Part shown: piece after piece, positions 9,111 through 11,808 of the stretch
Layout of the letters: each line of letters starts with the position of its first letter
How positions within the stretch are numbered: position 1 is the first letter of the stretch
Notes under the pieces: generated by a model
What the model was told of the DNA's origin: nothing
Database searches by the model: none
What the model saw: only the letters and a program-made list of their open reading frames with translations
Translations under genes and position numbers: made by a program
Source of the DNA: Flammula alnicola
Taxonomy: Eukaryota; Basidiomycota; Agaricomycetes; Agaricales; Strophariaceae
Direction: 5' to 3'
Assembly: GCA_015499995.1 (NCBI GenBank)
Contig: JADNRV010000827.1
Coordinates: forward strand, 1-11,808
DNA length: 11,808 nt

Positions 9111-11360
9111 TCAAAGGTTCGGCTGATTTGTTCGAAAAGCGAGGGACCCAAATGTATAACCAGAATAGCCTGCTTGGGCCAATCTCGGATCTTGCTCATC
9201 GAAGGAAGCATATGTGGGAAGGGGCTTCTTCTGACGATGGAAAAGCAACCTTTTCGATGTCCTGGCCATCATAAAATGAGGCGGAATCCCGGTCGTCCAA
9301 GGGCTGTTGAGCATTGACTGTAACAAAATAAGTTACATTGTAAGGAAGAAATTAGAAACAAACTGACGATATCGTGCCAAGCCTTTGCCAAAATTCAAAC
9401 CACAGATAATCCCCAAAATGACTGACAGGACTGTGAGAAACACAGACGCTGATGCCATAATAGCAAAGAACTCCCAGGTGACGAAAGTCCAGCGGAAAGT
9501 TGTAGAGATGAACATGACGCCCCATGCACCGAGGTAGAGCAGTGACAACAACAGAAACAAGCATGGCAACTTTGAGTTCACGACGGACGGCAAACCATCC
9601 CTGTTATCATCGTTTCGTCAGCATGATATCACATGCGATTAATTTTACCTACAGTCATCAACCATGGGACCAGGAGCTGGGAATGGAGCGTCATTAATCG
9701 TTACTTTGATGTATATGTGCCTCAACTTACAGCTAAAGTGATAAGTGAAGTCACTTTATACAATTTCTGAAAGGAAGCGAGGTCACCGATGACACTGTTC
9801 ATCAATTGATCGACCCATAGAGAAACAGTGACGATCATAAAGAATAAGGACAGTTGGATCGTTATCGAAAGGAAGAGGACGAATTTGTAGACCCTGTTTA
9901 TTGTTAGGGAGGCGCCAACACGCTTGAAGGTTTGCCATCCGAATAGCTGTTGACTATCTAAGCATCTTATTCTTTGAAATTGGGCTAGAAGCACCTACCT
10001 TGATGAGTTTCCAAGTCAAGAAAGACGACACAAGCAAAGCGAGGACATTCAACGCAAGGCTTGGGATTTCTGCTTTGGCACGAGCATCCCAGTAATGAGG
10101 AAGGAGGGAAACGCCTTTGCAGGCGCCGTTTGTAATGACGCGGTTGAAATCTGAACGGAAGCTTGCTGTGCGGTAGATCTGGAAGGTTGCCCAAGCACTT
10201 GCTATCATGTGTGTTGCCAGAGATGCAATAATGTGGGGGATGGATTCATTCAGGAGAGCCACAATAGACATTCCCAGTACCCAGACTTGGAAACCGATGA
10301 AGACCATGTCCTCCCGTTTCGTGTTATCAAGACTATAATATTTTGAAAATCGTGAGGAAATGTATGAGAAGTTCAAGTGAAAACATACACAGAAACAGGC
10401 CAGTTAAGCGACCATAAGCAACTTCCATCAAGGACAGCAGGATTTGTCCCATTGAGTCCAACCAAGGTGACTGAAACCGGCTGTCCTTTTGGAGATGCAG
10501 TAATTTGCACATCGCGCCGAATATTTTTCAACTAGATATCGTATAAATCCACGAGAAAACGTGAAAGAAAATTAAAGAACGCACCTTGAATCCTTCAGTC
10601 TGACCCGTCCCACTTCCACCTTCGTCACCGTCAATATCTACGCCTGTATCACCGTCTCCGTCAAGGTCTGTCGTAGCACCGCCTAATGGGCCACTGCCGA
10701 CGGCAGCAGTTGAATGTGGAAGTACAAAAACTGTGATTGTTTGAGGCCTGACAGCTGTTGAGGAGCCCCCGACTGTTGATGTAGGACTTGCTGAGGAGTT
10801 GTATACTGATGACGAGGAGACGGTCGTGGATGTAGAGATAGAAGTAACTGACGATGCAGCAGCAGATGAAGATGAAAAGCAACAGTTGATAACACGGTTG
10901 GCGAAGACGATATGGAATCTGGGAGTTTAATACCAATGGCGTTAGAGGTAGCATCATTTCCTGAGACGGCGGTGCCATTCCAAACGACGGGACAGGAGGC
11001 AACGTCGAGGTCCAAGTTGGAAGGCACCCAACTACACATGCGCAAGATATCACCGCGAAGGAAAGGGAGGACTGTCATTTGTTGTTTGCGCTACATTGAC
11101 AATGCGCGAAAAGAACGAGGAAGCTTCAGCATTGATTGTGAAGGCCTTGATTTGAAAAAGAAGCTGGATCACGAAATGGGCAACAGAAAAGCAGAAGTAA
11201 ATGAGAGTGAGCCGAGAAAAGGAAATCCTGTTCCACTGAGAATTTCATATCTTAGATCACTACCTCCCTGAATTGCGAGGCTTCATAACGAGGCGCACCA
11301 TAAGTTTCAAGGGACCAGAAATATGAGCCATATCTCCCAAGCGCTTGAACTGCATCTTGG
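9111..11360 (-). CDS. Fungal multi-pass membrane protein of unknown function; frame-disrupted, possible pseudogene
   Basis: The middle and 3' exons are well supported by splice sites and phase: 10389-10531, 9999-10332, 9731-9946, 9653-9676, 9368-9600, and 9317 downward (introns 50-56 nt). Upstream, 10585-10847 encodes a Ser/Thr-rich linker (TSISTSTTVSSSSVY) with an acidic DLDGDGDTG stretch. Still earlier pieces include MCSWVPSNLDLD and VVWNGT, and 11264-11360 encodes ALGRYGSYFW and GAPRYEASQFRE. The layout is a cytosolic or luminal N-part, a glycosylatable extracytosolic domain (NGT sites), then about seven membrane segments with conserved-looking loops (FNRVITNGACKGVSLLP, YWDARAKAEIPSLALNVLA, LFGWQTFKRVGASL, FRWTFVTWEFF, NFGKGLARY). 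I recognise the pattern as a widespread fungal membrane-protein family but know no function or name. The exon 9368-9600 changes frame near 9551-9561, and another shift is likely near 9221. The start codon and the 5' exons are unresolved; an ATG at 11599-11601 is a candidate. It is either a young pseudogene or carries sequence errors. Confidence 0.6.
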
Positions 11361-11808
11361 CTATCGTGAGGTCAGCCAATCTACTCTCATACGAACGACG
11401 AACACGAAGTCGTGCGTACCTTCAAGAAAGATGGAAAATAGCTACGAAATGGAAAGAAAAAGAAAGTCTAATTTCGCAGAGCCGTTGAGACGAGGGCTTG
11501 TCGAAATTGACGCCTCGGTCCAGCCGTCAAAGAAATGTGAAGGAGGGAGGAAGGAAGACGACGACGAAGATGTCCGAGGCCGTTGTTTGTGGGTGGCTCA
11601 TGCTTTACAGTAAACACTCTCACAACAACCAATCATGTTGCGAGTTGCTAAGGAGCCTGCTCCCATCACAATAACAGCAACACAAGCGACAGGCTTACCA
11701 TAAAATGATATGTCCCAACAAAAGAAGTCTACGTGCAGAAATCTATCTATAACGTTCTATTTTGTTAGGTACATCTTTAGACTTGGTACCAATGCTTTTT
11801 GCCGATAA
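11361..11808. other. Upstream region of the membrane-protein gene, no resolved gene
   Basis: A plausible intron runs 11361-11419 on the minus strand (GTACGC ... GATAG). The sequence beyond it (11420-11601) is polypyrimidine-rich on the minus strand and may hold a first exon, but no frame joins the downstream exon in phase without meeting a stop. From 11602 to the right edge I see no coding sequence, RNA gene or repeat. Confidence 0.4.

Noticed and set aside
10912..11613. Plus-strand open frames opposite the membrane-protein gene
   Set aside because: Low-complexity Lys/Glu/Arg-rich translations that mirror pyrimidine-rich minus-strand sequence; the protein-like signal is on the minus strand.
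1..11808. CRISPR array, transposon, tRNA or rRNA, biosynthetic or defence cluster
   Set aside because: No direct-repeat array, terminal inverted repeats, transposase or reverse-transcriptase motifs, cloverleaf-like sequence or cluster enzymes were seen. The genes are ordinary, independent nuclear genes.

Overview
The window is nuclear DNA from a filamentous basidiomycete, most likely an Agaricomycete. The genes are intron-dense, almost all introns are 48-63 nt with GT-AG ends, promoters are short and pyrimidine-rich, and the proteins match fungal families. There is no sign of an rRNA, a tRNA, a CRISPR array, a transposon or a prokaryotic operon. All gene models below were spliced by eye from conserved protein sequence plus splice-site phase.

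Layout from left to right. (1) Minus strand, running off the left edge: a small LEA-like helical protein with a mitochondrial presequence (1-385). (2) A 654-bp divergent intergenic region. (3) Plus strand, 1040-1696: a complete PRELI/MSF1-family intermembrane-space lipid transfer protein of the Ups2/Slowmo type. (4) Minus strand, 2043-4104, convergent with it: a complete DRG1/Rbg1 translation-associated GTPase split into 18 exons, including one exon of a single nucleotide. (5) A compact divergent promoter. (6) Plus strand, about 4379-8814: a complete Ssk2/Ssk22-type MAP kinase kinase kinase of the HOG osmostress pathway (5 exons, about 1405 aa). (7) Minus strand, about 9111 to at least 11360: a multi-pass membrane protein of a fungal family I recognise but cannot name. 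Its exons and splice sites are well preserved in the middle, but its reading frame is broken at least once and its 5' part is unresolved.

These are separate eukaryotic genes, not an operon. The loose common theme is stress and mitochondrial physiology: a stress-type LEA protein with ATF/CREB-like promoter sites, a mitochondrial phospholipid carrier, and the HOG-pathway MAPKKK. I see no undescribed multi-gene system. The most unusual features are the 1-nt exon in DRG1, the run of four 14-18-nt exons at its 5' end, and the frame break in an otherwise well-conserved membrane protein.
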